A stretch of 44,302 nucleotides of DNA from Mycobacterium scrofulaceum (GCF_001667885.1 NZ_LZJW01000104.1:1-44302); one strand, 5' to 3'; shown: positions 24,285 to 33,140, counted from the first letter of the stretch. Program-made: numbers and translations. The notes: generated by a model from the letters alone, not told the origin.

Positions 24285-25988
24285 GTGACAACGCACAGCG
24301 CGACGATTCCTGCTGGACTTCCAGTGTCCGACACGACGGTGGACCTACTCGTGATCGGTTCGGGAACCGGCATGGCCGCAGCACTCGCCGCCCACGACCG
24401 GGGGCTCTCCGTGCTGATTGTCGAGAAGTCCTCATACGTGGGTGGTTCGACCGCACGTTCCGGTGGCGCGCTGTGGCTGCCCGCGAGCCCGGTGCTGCAC
24501 CGGGCCGGTGCCAACGACTCCGCCGAGCGCGCCGCCACCTATCTGGACTCCGTGGTTGCGGGCTCAGCCCCGCGTCCGCGTTCCGCGGGATTTTTGACGC
24601 ATCTCTCCGCGACCGTCGAGTTGCTCGAGCGAATGACTCCGATGCGGCTGTTCTGGGCCCGGGACTACTCCGATTACCACCCCGAAGAGCCCGGTGGCAG
24701 CGCAGCCGGACGTACCTGCGAGTGCCGGCCTCTAGACACTGCCGTCCTGGGCGAATATCGCAGCCGGCTGCGGCCAGGGGTCATGGAGGCCGGCGTGTCC
24801 ATCCCGACGACGGGCGCGGACTACCGTTGGCTCAATCTGGTGGCGCGGGTGCCGCGCAAGGGAATTCCGACCCTGGCGAAGCGAGTGGCCCAGGGTCTCG
24901 GTGGCCGGCTGCTGGGCCGGCACTATGCCGCGGGCGGCCAAGCCCTGGCCGCCGCTCTGTTCGCCGGTGTGTTGCGCGCTCAGATCCCGATCTGGACCGA
25001 CACAAGCTTGGTGCGCCTGGTCGGCAGCGGTGACCGCGTCAGCGGGGCGGTTGTCGACCATGGCGGCCGCGAAGTGACCATCACGGCCCGGCACGGGGTG
25101 GTGCTCGCCACCGGCGGCTTTGACCACTGCATGGAGATGCGCTGGAAATTTCAGTCCGAGGCACTGGACGCCAACGTCAGCCTTGGCGCCGATTCCAATA
25201 CCGGCGAGGGGATCCGCGTCGCCCAAGAACTGGGCGCAGACATCGATTTGATGGACCAGGCTTGGTGGTTTCCCGCGATCGCGCCGCTGCCGGGAAAGGC
25301 GCCCGCGGTCATGCTCGCCGAGCGATCACTTCCGGGCTGTCTGATCATCAACCAAAACGGGCATCGATTCGCCAACGAGTCGGCCGACTACATGTCGTTC
25401 GGTCAGCGATTGCTCGAACTCGAGCAGTCCGGGCGCCCGGTAGAAGCGATGTGGATCGTCTTCGATCAGCAATACCGCAACAGCTATGTCTTTGGGGCCG
25501 AACTGTTTCCGCGGATGCCCATTCCACAGACCTGGTATGACGCGGGCATCGCGGTCCGCGCCGAAAGCCTGCGCGAGCTCGGCGCACGGATCGGCACTCC
25601 CCCGTCAGAGTTCAACCAGACGATCACGCGTTTCAACGAAAACGCGGCTGCAGGTGAGGATCCCGACTTTGGTCGGGGCCGCAGCGCCTACGACCGCTAC
25701 TACGGTGACCCGACGATAACGCCGAACCCGAACCTGCGCCCATTGACCAAGGGCCCGTTCTACGCTGTGAAAGTGGTGCTCAGTGACCTGGGTACCTGCG
25801 GTGGGCTCAAGGCCGACCAGCGGGCGCGGGTACTGCGCGAAGACGGCACTGTCATTGCCGGGTTGTATGCGATCGGTAACACCGCCGCCAACGCGTTCGG
25901 CGCCACATATCCCGGCGCGGGCGCGACGATCGCCCAAGGGTTGGTATATGGGTATATCGCCGCCCGCGAGGCCGCCGGTGGCGGTTAG
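24285..25988 (+). CDS. kstD: 3-ketosteroid delta-1-dehydrogenase (KstD-type)
   Basis: The GTG at 24285 gives 567 aa, the usual KstD length; readings further upstream enter the divergent kshA gene. FAD-binding VIGSGTGMAAALAA is at residues 23-36, with YVGGSTARSGGALWLP following. The substrate-side segment DYSDYHPEEPGG, the C-terminal Tyr-containing PFYAVKVVLSDLGTCGGL and the closing GNTAANAFGATYPGAGATI are strongly KstD-like. KstD introduces the C1-C2 double bond in ring A. It is divergent from kshA across 94 bp, so the two can share a promoter. Its TAG stop interlocks with the TAA stop of the PadR gene, tail to tail. Confidence 0.92.
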   Translation: MTTHSATIPAGLPVSDTTVDLLVIGSGTGMAAALAAHDRGLSVLIVEKSSYVGGSTARSGGALWLPASPVLHRAGANDSAERAATYLDSVVAGSAPRPRSAGFLTHLSATVELLERMTPMRLFWARDYSDYHPEEPGGSAAGRTCECRPLDTAVLGEYRSRLRPGVMEAGVSIPTTGADYRWLNLVARVPRKGIPTLAKRVAQGLGGRLLGRHYAAGGQALAAALFAGVLRAQIPIWTDTSLVRLVGSGDRVSGAVVDHGGREVTITARHGVVLATGGFDHCMEMRWKFQSEALDANVSLGADSNTGEGIRVAQELGADIDLMDQAWWFPAIAPLPGKAPAVMLAERSLPGCLIINQNGHRFANESADYMSFGQRLLELEQSGRPVEAMWIVFDQQYRNSYVFGAELFPRMPIPQTWYDAGIAVRAESLRELGARIGTPPSEFNQTITRFNENAAAGEDPDFGRGRSAYDRYYGDPTITPNPNLRPLTKGPFYAVKVVLSDLGTCGGLKADQRARVLREDGTVIAGLYAIGNTAANAFGATYPGAGATIAQGLVYGYIAAREAAGGG

Positions 25989-26659
25989 TCGGCTCGGCGC
26001 TTGGCTTGAACCTGCTTTTCCACCTCACGCCAGTAGCCGGGTGTAGGGCGGACTTTGCCGGTACCGGGTTTGGCCCTTTGCATGATCGAGTCGGCCGCAT
26101 CGATGTCTTTGATCAATTCCAGTGCGAACTCGCGCTCGGCGGCGTAATACTTCGCGGCCCAACGCAGCGCCAGCACCGAGTAGGCCCAAGCGGGTTCGTC
26201 CTCGGCGCCCTCGGCGTCCTCGACCGCCTTGCGGTGCCTGGCCTCGGCGTAGGCTACGTGGTCCTGCAACATCTCCTTGAGCCGAGCAGGAGTCGTCAGA
26301 TGGCCGAACGTCACCCGCATCAGCACACTGTGTTTGAGGACCGGCGGATCGACGGGTGCATTGTTGGTCCAGTCGGTGACCGCGTCCAACCCGGCAGCGG
26401 TGATTTTGTAGAGCCGGCGGCTACGCGTGCCCTCGTCACGCTCGATGCGTGATGTCACAAGCCCCAAGCTTTGGAGCTTCTTCAGCTCGGTATAGATCTG
26501 GCTGTTTGACGGGCTCCAGTAGTAGAGGTCAACGCTCCAGTCGATCCATTTTTTCAGGTCGTAGCCGGAAACTTCCTCTTCGTAAGACAGCATGCCCAGC
26601 AACGCCCAACTGGTGGCGGCAAGTGCCGACTTCACCGGCTTATCACTGGGCTCGGCCAT
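25985..26659 (-). CDS. PadR-family transcriptional regulator
   Basis: 224 aa. The N-terminal winged helix (residues about 15-90) shows ALLGMLSYEEEVSGYDLKKWID, IYTELKKLQSLGLVTSRIE and RRLYKITAAGLDAV, the classic PadR pattern. The C-terminal half (LLKHSVLMRVTFGHL region and the long helices beyond) is the Vir_act_alpha_C-like dimerisation domain. It converges on kstD with overlapping stop codons, so readthrough of either gene makes antisense RNA to the other. PadR proteins commonly repress catabolic or detoxification genes in response to phenolic ligands. Targets here may be kstD/kshA. Confidence 0.9.
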   Translation of the reverse strand: MAEPSDKPVKSALAATSWALLGMLSYEEEVSGYDLKKWIDWSVDLYYWSPSNSQIYTELKKLQSLGLVTSRIERDEGTRSRRLYKITAAGLDAVTDWTNNAPVDPPVLKHSVLMRVTFGHLTTPARLKEMLQDHVAYAEARHRKAVEDAEGAEDEPAWAYSVLALRWAAKYYAAEREFALELIKDIDAADSIMQRAKPGTGKVRPTPGYWREVEKQVQAKRRAD

Positions 26660-27261
26660 TTTGCCAGATTAACAGCACCACCGAGATGTCCCTGTGATAT
26701 GCCCGCTGGACGGGACGCCACCTTCCCGACTGCTACCTCTCATTTCAGGCTGTTGGTCGATGACCACCGAAGTCGCAGTTGTCGATCCCATGCGCCGCGT
26801 CCCTGCCGTTCTGCAGCACGCAGCACCACACCCAACGCAACGCAAACAATCGGCGCGCCACGCCTGAGGGAAGACCCGCCACCGGCTCGCGGTCCGCTGT
26901 CAGTGCGGGCGAAGACCTTGCCCAGTAGCGTCCAGCCGCTGCGAAACGGCGCTGCCCCTCCGGCATCGCAAAGACCGGGATTTTGAGTTCAACGATGACG
27001 GACTCATCTTCGGCATATGAGCTGCTGGCCGATTCCGTTCGCAATCTGATAGAGGCAACGATCCGACGGAGCCCATCATCACCTCTGACCGTGGATCGAC
27101 GAAACGAACCACCGCATAAGGCCTGAAAAGCTGCGCTCGAGTCAAGCCCTGGGTGCCATCTGAACAGCGCGCTGCGGAAGACCGCTCTCTTCAGTGGCGG
27201 GGGGCCTAACCCCGGTCAACTTTTATGAACTGGCTTCTGAGACTCTCGGATGAGAGCGCGT
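26660..27261. other. 602-bp gap without a convincing gene
   Basis: This interval lies between the PadR start and the end of the amidohydrolase gene, both on the minus strand. Reading both strands, short frames are open but none has a ribosome site and a conserved-looking product, except the small remnant at 26995. The PadR promoter should be at its left end, but I see no clean -35/-10 pair. A weak CTCTC/GAGAG hairpin at 27244-27257 could end the amidohydrolase transcript. Nothing else is supported. Confidence 0.5.
26995..27126 (+). pseudogene. Possible gene-start remnant, 43 codons
   Basis: An ATG at 26995 opens 43 codons reading MTDSSSAYELLADSVRNLIE at the start, then decays into low-complexity Ser/Pro/Arg before TGA at 27124-27126. 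The first 22 residues look like an authentic helical N-terminus, while the rest does not look like protein. It may be what is left of a deleted gene. The evidence is only the appearance of the translation, with no ribosome site nearby. Confidence 0.2.
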
Positions 27262-28533
27262 TTACTGGCGTTGGGGAGCGAGGCGCTTCAACGCGAGTCC
27301 GCCCTCGAAGGGGCGATAGCCGAATGCGGCTGGGGCTCGATACCCGGTGTCCTCCAGGGGCGTATGCACTTCGGCCACGGTCGGCCCGATCTGAGCTGCA
27401 ATCGGCGCCAGTGCATCGAGGTCGAATCGGTACAGCCGGGCCGCGTTCTCCGCCAGGATTTTTCGGCACTCGCTTTCCGATCTGTCGTGTAGCGCCCACC
27501 GGATGGCCAGCCTGGATTGAGGAGCGAAGCCCTCCTCGTGCGGATAGTCGCTTCCCCACAGGATGTGGTCTGCACCCATGAAATCGATCATGGCTGAGTC
27601 GAAGGGCGCCAATTCGCTGGCCAAGTAGCAGTTCCGCTGGGCGTATTGACTCGGCGTGAGTGTCAGCCCATCGACCGAGGAACCACCAAACATGCCGTAC
27701 GTGCGGTTGCCGGCTTCGGACTTCATCGTCGGCACCATCGCATCGAGCGTCATCAGTTGCTGCTGCACCCACAGAGTGCCCTGCTCCGTCGGGGCGAACC
27801 GTAACGTTGGGTGGCGTTCAAAGACCCCGGCCAGGATGAGATGCCCGAGGGTGCGCTGTGCCCACAGCGCCATTTCTGTGATGAGCACGGCGTTGGATGC
27901 CGGCTGGTCCATGGGCATCGCCGGACTTCCGGGGCCGCCGTGCTGCACGATCGTCAGATCCAGTTCGCTGCACAGCTGCCAAATCGGCTCATATCGAGTG
28001 TGGAACAGAGGGGCGACGTTGGGGTCGCCCGGCGAGACCGGGGGCAGGAGCACCCCACCGAAGCAGCCTTGCTGGTTGCCCCAACGGATTTCGTTCAGCG
28101 CGGCTTCGACGTCGTTGGGGAATACTTGGATCAATCCTCGCCGACGTGCGGGTGCGAGCGAACAAAAATCGACCTGCCATCGGTTGTGCGCCTGCACGCC
28201 CGCCCAGCGGTGTTCGAACTCTGCTCGGTTCTGGGGCAGCGAGATGGTGATGTTTGGAGACGTCGGAAAGAACGGAGGAACGGTGTTGGGGAGCAACAGC
28301 TCTGCCGCAACCCCGTCGGCGTCCATTTCCGAAATACGCAACTCATGGTCCCAGTTGCGCTTTGCGGTGGCGATGATCAGATCATCGAAAGGACTGGCAT
28401 ACGTCTTGGCCCACGCGTCGAAGTCGTCGTGGAAAGCCTGCGGGAGATACGGTTTGTATTCGAGGAGGTCGGCGCCGGCGTGGGTATCCGTGGAAATCAC
28501 GGTGTAGCGGGATCGAGTTTGCGGGGTGGCCAT
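27262..28533 (-). CDS. Amidohydrolase-2 (metal-dependent TIM-barrel) family protein
   Basis: 423 aa from the ATG at 28533, with GAGGAG about 8 bases upstream. The N-terminal metal-binding strand reads VISTDTHAGADLLEYKPYLP, so the usual HxH pair is reduced to one His. TIVQHGGPGSP supplies the central His and ILWGSDYPHEEG the closing Asp. FERHPTLRFAPTEQG is the typical penultimate strand. This is the ACMSD/amidohydrolase_2 group that performs decarboxylations or hydrolyses of aromatic and alicyclic acids. Actinobacterial members cluster with steroid and hydroxyaromatic genes. It is a single gene between the PadR gap and the mce operon; the reaction is unknown. Confidence 0.85.
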   Translation of the reverse strand: MATPQTRSRYTVISTDTHAGADLLEYKPYLPQAFHDDFDAWAKTYASPFDDLIIATAKRNWDHELRISEMDADGVAAELLLPNTVPPFFPTSPNITISLPQNRAEFEHRWAGVQAHNRWQVDFCSLAPARRRGLIQVFPNDVEAALNEIRWGNQQGCFGGVLLPPVSPGDPNVAPLFHTRYEPIWQLCSELDLTIVQHGGPGSPAMPMDQPASNAVLITEMALWAQRTLGHLILAGVFERHPTLRFAPTEQGTLWVQQQLMTLDAMVPTMKSEAGNRTYGMFGGSSVDGLTLTPSQYAQRNCYLASELAPFDSAMIDFMGADHILWGSDYPHEEGFAPQSRLAIRWALHDRSESECRKILAENAARLYRFDLDALAPIAAQIGPTVAEVHTPLEDTGYRAPAAFGYRPFEGGLALKRLAPQRQ

Positions 28534-28645
28534 CAATCATCTCCTCAATGAGAATGCGACACCGGTCATTATTGCGTGGCCGCTAACTATGCATGATGAA
28601 TGTTTCGTTCGGCGGATTCAACCCCGTCCCGCAGCCATGGCAGTT

Positions 28646-29284
28646 CTAGATGGGATCGAATGCCGAGATAAGCCAGGTCCCATGGCTTTTGGTCATACTG
28701 ACCATGACGCTGCTGGCCGTCTGAACCGGCTCAGGTTGATCCTTGCTCGTTGTGGTCTGATCGAGGAAGACCAGCACCCTGGCGGTGTCTGGGTGCAGTT
28801 CGCTGATGACCGCGCGCTTGACCGCGGCCTGGGTGTTGACGGCTTTCTGCTTGGCTGCTGGCGCCACGATTTTGTCGGCGAATTTGCTGTAGTACGTCAA
28901 GAAGTCACCGGTCAGGTGTGACTTCGCTCCAGCCAGGTCGCTTTCCACTTTGTCGGGTGTGTAGGACAGGAGCGCGACGGTCCCCTCGGTTGCGGCACTG
29001 ATCACCGAGTTTGCCGTGGCGTCGTTGGTCTGCTGGTCGTGCCGATATTGGCCGAAGTACAGTGTGGCGCTTCCTGTGGCGGCCGCTACCAACAACAGCC
29101 CGATGACGAGTAGCGGCCAATGCGATAGTGCGCGTCGTATCCGGCTGCGCGGCGTCTGTGTGGCGTCGTCTGCGGTCGTCCTTTGATCGTCACCGGTGGT
29201 GTCGTCGCGCTGGAGGTCGCTGGCCGCTGCGAGGGCAAGTTCAACGTTGGTGAGGTTGTCGTTATCGAGCTGCCCGATGGTCAT
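28646..29284 (-). CDS. Mce-associated membrane protein (Mas/Mam type), last gene of operon
   Basis: 212 aa from the ATG at 29284, which overlaps the stop of the preceding gene (ATGA). A cytoplasmic N-terminal part (about 60 residues) is followed by one transmembrane helix, HWPLLVIGLLLVAAATGSA, and a roughly 125-residue exported domain with YTPDKVESDLAGAKSHLTGDF and ISELHPDTARVLVFLDQ. That arrangement and an NTF2-like outer domain define the Mce-associated proteins. They stabilise or assist the MlaE/Mce complex in the envelope. It is the second of two such genes in tandem, as in the mce4 mam4A/mam4B pair. Confidence 0.88.
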   Translation of the reverse strand: MTIGQLDNDNLTNVELALAAASDLQRDDTTGDDQRTTADDATQTPRSRIRRALSHWPLLVIGLLLVAAATGSATLYFGQYRHDQQTNDATANSVISAATEGTVALLSYTPDKVESDLAGAKSHLTGDFLTYYSKFADKIVAPAAKQKAVNTQAAVKRAVISELHPDTARVLVFLDQTTTSKDQPEPVQTASSVMVSMTKSHGTWLISAFDPI

Positions 29285-30099
29285 GGGATGAACTCCATGC
29301 TCGACATCTTGATTTTCCCACCGTCGCGGGCCAGTTTGACGCTCAACCTCCAGGAGCGTGGCTGCTCGGTGGCGCCGGCGGTATTGGTGAGCGTGGAGCT
29401 GGCGGCAACGGCCACTGCTGCGGTGTCCTCGGTCATGGATTCCAGGCACGCGGCTTGCACGGTCGTCTTGGTCGAGACCTTTGCGGTCTGCGCGGCTTTG
29501 ACGAACTCCGCGGCTGCGCCTCGGAAGTCATCTCTGAACTGGCCGGTCGAGCTGTCGATGATGCGCTGCACGTCGTCTTTGGCGCTGTCGGCGCTAATGG
29601 ACATCAGGGTGACGACGACTTGTCTTGCGGCGGTTGTGAATTCCGCCGCGCGCTGTTGCTTGTCCAGCAGCTGATTGTGGTGTCGGACCATGACAGCGCT
29701 TCCCGCGAGAAGCGCCGCGGTGCAGAGTATCCCGACGGCGGCCACCATCGTGGTTCGTTTCGGGCGGTGGAAGTGCATCTTCCTCTCCCGTCCGGTTTTG
29801 CTATTTCGATTGGGCAGTTCAGTGGCATCGGTGATGTCCGGATCGGTGACGTCATCCGCCGGAGTTGCCGACGTATCGTCGGCGGGGGTCTCAGCGATTT
29901 CCGCCAACCCCGTGTCGATTGCCTCGGTCTGTTGGCGTTGCCGGATGGCCTGGACGCGGGCCCGGGCAGCGACGGCGAGTGCTTCGGCTTCGGCGGCTTC
30001 TGCCTCCGCTGCTTCGATGAGGTGTGCATCGACGGGCCGCTCTGAGGTGACATCAAGAGGACTCGCGTCCCGTTTCAGGGGTGAATTAGCGGCGGGCAT
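29281..30099 (-). CDS. Mce-associated membrane protein (Mas/Mam type)
   Basis: 272 aa from the ATG at 30099, preceded by GAGAG. The first 115 residues are charged: an Ala/Glu-rich coiled-coil-like stretch (EAAEAEAAEAEALAVAARAR) followed by a Thr/Asp-rich linker. Then comes one transmembrane helix (MVAAVGILCTAALLAGSAVMV) and an exported domain with VTLMSISADSAKDDVQRIID and STGQFRDDFRGAA, matching the Mce-associated family. The long acidic Ala-rich N-terminal region would face the cytoplasm. The gene is coupled to the 29284 gene by a 4-bp overlap. Upstream in-frame starts reach into the broken gene at 30258-30556 and are unlikely. Confidence 0.86.
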   Translation of the reverse strand: MPAANSPLKRDASPLDVTSERPVDAHLIEAAEAEAAEAEALAVAARARVQAIRQRQQTEAIDTGLAEIAETPADDTSATPADDVTDPDITDATELPNRNSKTGRERKMHFHRPKRTTMVAAVGILCTAALLAGSAVMVRHHNQLLDKQQRAAEFTTAARQVVVTLMSISADSAKDDVQRIIDSSTGQFRDDFRGAAAEFVKAAQTAKVSTKTTVQAACLESMTEDTAAVAVAASSTLTNTAGATEQPRSWRLSVKLARDGGKIKMSSMEFIP

Positions 30100-30257
30100 T
30101 GCCGTGCTCTCTCCGTTTCCGCCGGGTGCGAGCGAAGCTGGCCTGGCGATTGGTTGATACAAGCGGCTAGTAGCGCACAAGGTAGCGTCGTGCGGCGCGG
30201 TCTTGGACTGTAGTTCCCGCTCAGTGAGCATCAGCTCGGCGCCTTCCGAGCACCGGG

Positions 30258-30556
30258 TTACCAGTGGCGCACCGAACACAACGCGCCTCTGGCACCGTTG
30301 TTGGTGGCCACTACTGTCCCATCCACGGCGAGTTCAAAGTGAAAGTCCGGCGTGGCCGGCGACATCCCGCTGGTGGCGACGACCATGGCCCATTCATCGG
30401 GAGCTGCCAACCAGACGTCCCGGGTCCACCATGTAGGTGACGCGGTGCGGCACGGGCCCGCCCGTCCGCACGGGTAACCGGCGTCGCGGCTGCGGCCTTG
30501 GCAACGAGGATTGTCGCCGCCAACGCGGCTAGGGGCTGCGGGGGGCGCCTGAGCAT
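30258..30556 (-). pseudogene. Frameshifted small exported Mce-linked protein
   Basis: From ATG at 30556 one frame encodes a signal-peptide-like start (MLRRPPQPLAALAATILVAK...) and then becomes Arg/Pro-rich nonsense ending at 30311. A second minus-strand frame, ending with TAA at 30258-30260, encodes a good-looking domain: WWTRDVWLAAPDEWAMVVAT, PDFHFELAVDGTVVATNN and GALCSVRHW. The second frame has no start of its own. The simplest reading is one secreted protein of about 100 aa broken by a -1/+2 shift, probably near the GGGCGGGCCCG tract at about 30455-30465. Either a true pseudogene or a base-count error in a GC-rich run would explain this. Confidence 0.55.
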
Positions 30557-30584
30557 ATTGTTCGTCACCGTCGCCAGGGGTGAC

Positions 30585-31028
30585 TTAGCTGTCGCCACGA
30601 ACCCACCGGGGTGCACCTTCGACAGACAGGCATGTCAGGAACAGGCCATCGGGGGCTTGTGCTACCGAGTTTTCGAACCCCTCGCAGTTTGAGTTCTCAT
30701 CTTTGATTCCCCACATCGAGGGGGAACGGAAGTATCGGGGTTCATAACGCCGCGGAGATCCGCAGAAGACGAACCGGCCCCACGAGGTGGTGCCGAACAC
30801 GAAGTGGGTGGTGTCCGGGCACGGCGCGCCCAGCACGACACCTCCGGTGATACCCGGGACGCAGGTGGGGTTGTCACACGTGGACGGTTCAGCCCACGCG
30901 TGGACGGCCGTGCAAGCCACGAGGGCCATCACCGCCATGGCTGTCGGCAGGATCGCTCGCACCGCATTAGCTTTGAGACGTGGGGGTGCGACAAGACCCG
31001 AATGTTGCCGCGGTATGGATGGTTTCAT
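30585..31028 (-). CDS. Small exported Cys-containing protein linked to mce
   Basis: 147 aa from the ATG at 31028, with GAGGGG nearby; longer in-frame readings overlap the neighbouring gene antisensibly and look random. Residues 22-46 form a signal peptide ending AWA. The mature part has paired cysteines: CDNPTC, GAPCPD, FVFCGSP, NCEGF and LTCLS, which suggests disulfide bonds after export. I do not recognise a fold. It lies between a second exported protein and the broken one, in the gap between mceF and the Mce-associated genes. A cell-wall accessory role in lipid capture is possible but unproven. Confidence 0.75.
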   Translation of the reverse strand: MKPSIPRQHSGLVAPPRLKANAVRAILPTAMAVMALVACTAVHAWAEPSTCDNPTCVPGITGGVVLGAPCPDTTHFVFGTTSWGRFVFCGSPRRYEPRYFRSPSMWGIKDENSNCEGFENSVAQAPDGLFLTCLSVEGAPRWVRGDS

Positions 31029-31038
31029 TCTCGACCCC

Positions 31039-31560
31039 TCACCGCGTCTTGACCAGCTTGAACGGCATGCTGATGAACCATGTCTTACTGCGTCCGCAGG
31101 CGCCGCTGATGCCGGTCGTCTCGTCGGCGCCTGTGAGAACGGGCGAGGCTGGATCGACGGTATCTCCGTCGGGGTTGGTGGGGGCGAACCTGAAGACCTG
31201 GAATCCCTGAGCCGCGGTTCCATCCGGGCAGGGCTGCCAGTTGTCGACGATGTGCTTGACGAACCACACACCGCCGGTTTGATAGATCGGGGCGCGCCAA
31301 CCCCAGTCGCTGACTACCGTGCCGGTGCATTCGGTGGGATAGCTGCAGGTCGTGTTGATCGTCCAGATGCTTCGGATGCTGGCCTCGTTGTGAAAGATTT
31401 CGTTGGTCTTGGCCCACTCCCCGTTGGATGTCGCGGTGTAGGTGCCGTTCAGGCCCCAGTCGCCGGCCGCGCTGCCGGGGGGCGCAGTGCCCAGGGTCGT
31501 GATCACGAAGGCGCCTAGGAGGGTTGCAGTCTCGAGACCTAGGCGTGTGCGGCTGCTCAT
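31039..31560 (-). CDS. Exported protein coupled to mceF
   Basis: 173 aa. The start ATG overlaps the mceF stop by 4 bp (ATGA), so it is part of the operon. Residues 1-32 are a signal peptide (GLETATLLGAFVITTLGTA...GSAA). The mature domain has several Trp (GDWGLNG, SIWTIN, SDWGWRAP, VWFVKH) and the cysteine pairs TTCSYPTEC, PCPDG and GACGRS. Homologous mycobacterial exported proteins are often downstream of mce genes, for instance near the mce3 end (Rv1974/Rv1975); I infer the resemblance from layout, not from an alignment. The function is unknown. Confidence 0.8.
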   Translation of the reverse strand: MSSRTRLGLETATLLGAFVITTLGTAPPGSAAGDWGLNGTYTATSNGEWAKTNEIFHNEASIRSIWTINTTCSYPTECTGTVVSDWGWRAPIYQTGGVWFVKHIVDNWQPCPDGTAAQGFQVFRFAPTNPDGDTVDPASPVLTGADETTGISGACGRSKTWFISMPFKLVKTR

Positions 31561-33140
31561 GTCGGAAAGAGGTCTTTCCAGGACCGCATACCGGCGTGGG
31601 GGACCAGGTCCGACTGCCGATACACGGTGCCGTCGGGGGTGGCGTACCGGCCGGTTCGCGGGTCATAGGTTGCGACGGCAACCGATGGGCCGGGCCGCTG
31701 GGGTGTGTAGGCACTCGGCGCCGCAGCCGGGGCCGGCCCCTCGGGACCGTCAGGTGGCGGCGCTGGAGCGGCCGGCGGCGAATCCGGCGGGGGCACAGGC
31801 GCGAGGCCGGCCGCTGGCGGCAGCGGTCCCGGCGGCGGGGTGCCCCCCAATGGTCCGAAGATTCGGTCTCCGAAGGTGACGCGGTCATCGGGCGGGACGC
31901 CCTGCGCGACGAGGTTGGGATCGAGGGGGTAGGGACCCAGGACGTGTTGGCGGATTGCCAACGGCTCGAAAGGTTTGTCGCTGTTGCAGATTTCGACCGT
32001 GGGCGCGCGCTTGCCGGGGTGGCCCATGCACGGGTAGTTCCGGGCACCGCGTACCCCAATGGGTGAATCCTGCGGCAGTTTGCAGTACAGCCCGTCGGGA
32101 GTGTCGATCACCGTGGTGTCCTCTGGTGACCGCCAGGACGACGGCGGCAAGAACCCTACCGTGCATGCGGGCGGGTCGCCGATGGTAAGGGTGAAGTCGC
32201 CCAGGGAGTATCCGGTGGGATTGTTCTTGGGGGCGCCGTAGGACTGAGTGGCGGCGATGGTGGGCGGCAGCAACACCAGCAGCTGCTCGAGGGAGGGGTG
32301 ATAGGTGACACCGACCTGGCCCAGCGTGGTGAGGTTCGCCAGGAGCATTGGCAGCGTCGGCTTGACCTGGTTGAACAGGCGTGATGCCTCATCGGCGGCA
32401 CCGGGTGCCGCGCGCAGCAATGTCCGTGTCTGGTGGTCGTCGGCGACGAGTTGTTGGCTGATGCCGGCGAGGCTGCGTGCCCACGTGCGGATGGCGTCGC
32501 CAGATTGCGCCTGGCCGTCGAGCAGGGGCCGGCTGTCGTCGATGAGGGTGCGTGACCGCTCGGCGTTGGCGTTGGCGTCGCCGATGAGTTGTGACGAGGA
32601 GTCCAGCAGCGACCCGACGTCGTACCCGGATCCGTTGAAGGCCTTGAACGTTTCGTCGAGCAGGCCGCTGATCTTGGTCTTGGGGACGCTGTTGATCAGC
32701 GTGCTGACTTGATCCAGCATCGGTCCGACGGCCTGTGGGATCGAGGTGTGTGCCGCGGGGATGATGGAGCCGTCATGTAGGTAAGGTCCTGCCGCCGTCG
32801 CTGGCTGCAGGTCCACATATTGCTCTCCGACCGCCGACACGCTGAGCACCTCCGCGCGCAGATCCGCCGGGATTTGCGGGCTGGTGTTCAACGACAGTGT
32901 GGCCTCGGCGCCGGCGCGGGTGGGCCGCACGTCGGTGACTTTTCCAACCTCCACTCCTCGATAGGTCACGTTGGAAAACCGGTACAGCCCGCCGGTGCCC
33001 GACAATTCCAGCGTGACCCGCATGCGGCCGACGCCCAGCAGGGTGGGCACTTGCAGGTATTCGACGATCATCACGGTCATCCCGATGACCGACGCGATGG
33101 TGAAGATTGTCAGCTGAATTCGGACGAAGCGCGTCAACAT
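31557..33140 (-). CDS. mceF: MceF-type lipid-transfer protein
   Basis: 527 aa from the ATG in the TGATG junction with mceE. One N-terminal membrane anchor (IQLTIFTIASVIGMTVMIVEY) is followed by the MCE domain with VTYRGVEVGKVTDVRPT and VGEQYVDLQP, a long helical section, and the MceF-specific Cys segment YPCMGHPGKRAPTVEICN. The last 100 residues are Pro/Ala-rich with a final YDPRTGRYATPDGTVYRQSD. MceF is one of six subunits that make the periplasmic tunnel between inner membrane and outer envelope. It is coupled both upstream and downstream. Confidence 0.95.
   Translation of the reverse strand: MLTRFVRIQLTIFTIASVIGMTVMIVEYLQVPTLLGVGRMRVTLELSGTGGLYRFSNVTYRGVEVGKVTDVRPTRAGAEATLSLNTSPQIPADLRAEVLSVSAVGEQYVDLQPATAAGPYLHDGSIIPAAHTSIPQAVGPMLDQVSTLINSVPKTKISGLLDETFKAFNGSGYDVGSLLDSSSQLIGDANANAERSRTLIDDSRPLLDGQAQSGDAIRTWARSLAGISQQLVADDHQTRTLLRAAPGAADEASRLFNQVKPTLPMLLANLTTLGQVGVTYHPSLEQLLVLLPPTIAATQSYGAPKNNPTGYSLGDFTLTIGDPPACTVGFLPPSSWRSPEDTTVIDTPDGLYCKLPQDSPIGVRGARNYPCMGHPGKRAPTVEICNSDKPFEPLAIRQHVLGPYPLDPNLVAQGVPPDDRVTFGDRIFGPLGGTPPPGPLPPAAGLAPVPPPDSPPAAPAPPPDGPEGPAPAAAPSAYTPQRPGPSVAVATYDPRTGRYATPDGTVYRQSDLVPHAGMRSWKDLFPT

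Noticed and set aside
26699..27044. Two short opposing frames (95 and 99 codons) in the PadR upstream gap
   Set aside because: Neither has a ribosome site nor a protein-like composition, and they overlap one another.
27206..27772. 188-codon minus-strand frame overlapping the end of the amidohydrolase gene
   Set aside because: Same strand, different frame from a gene with visible metal-site motifs; the translation looks random.
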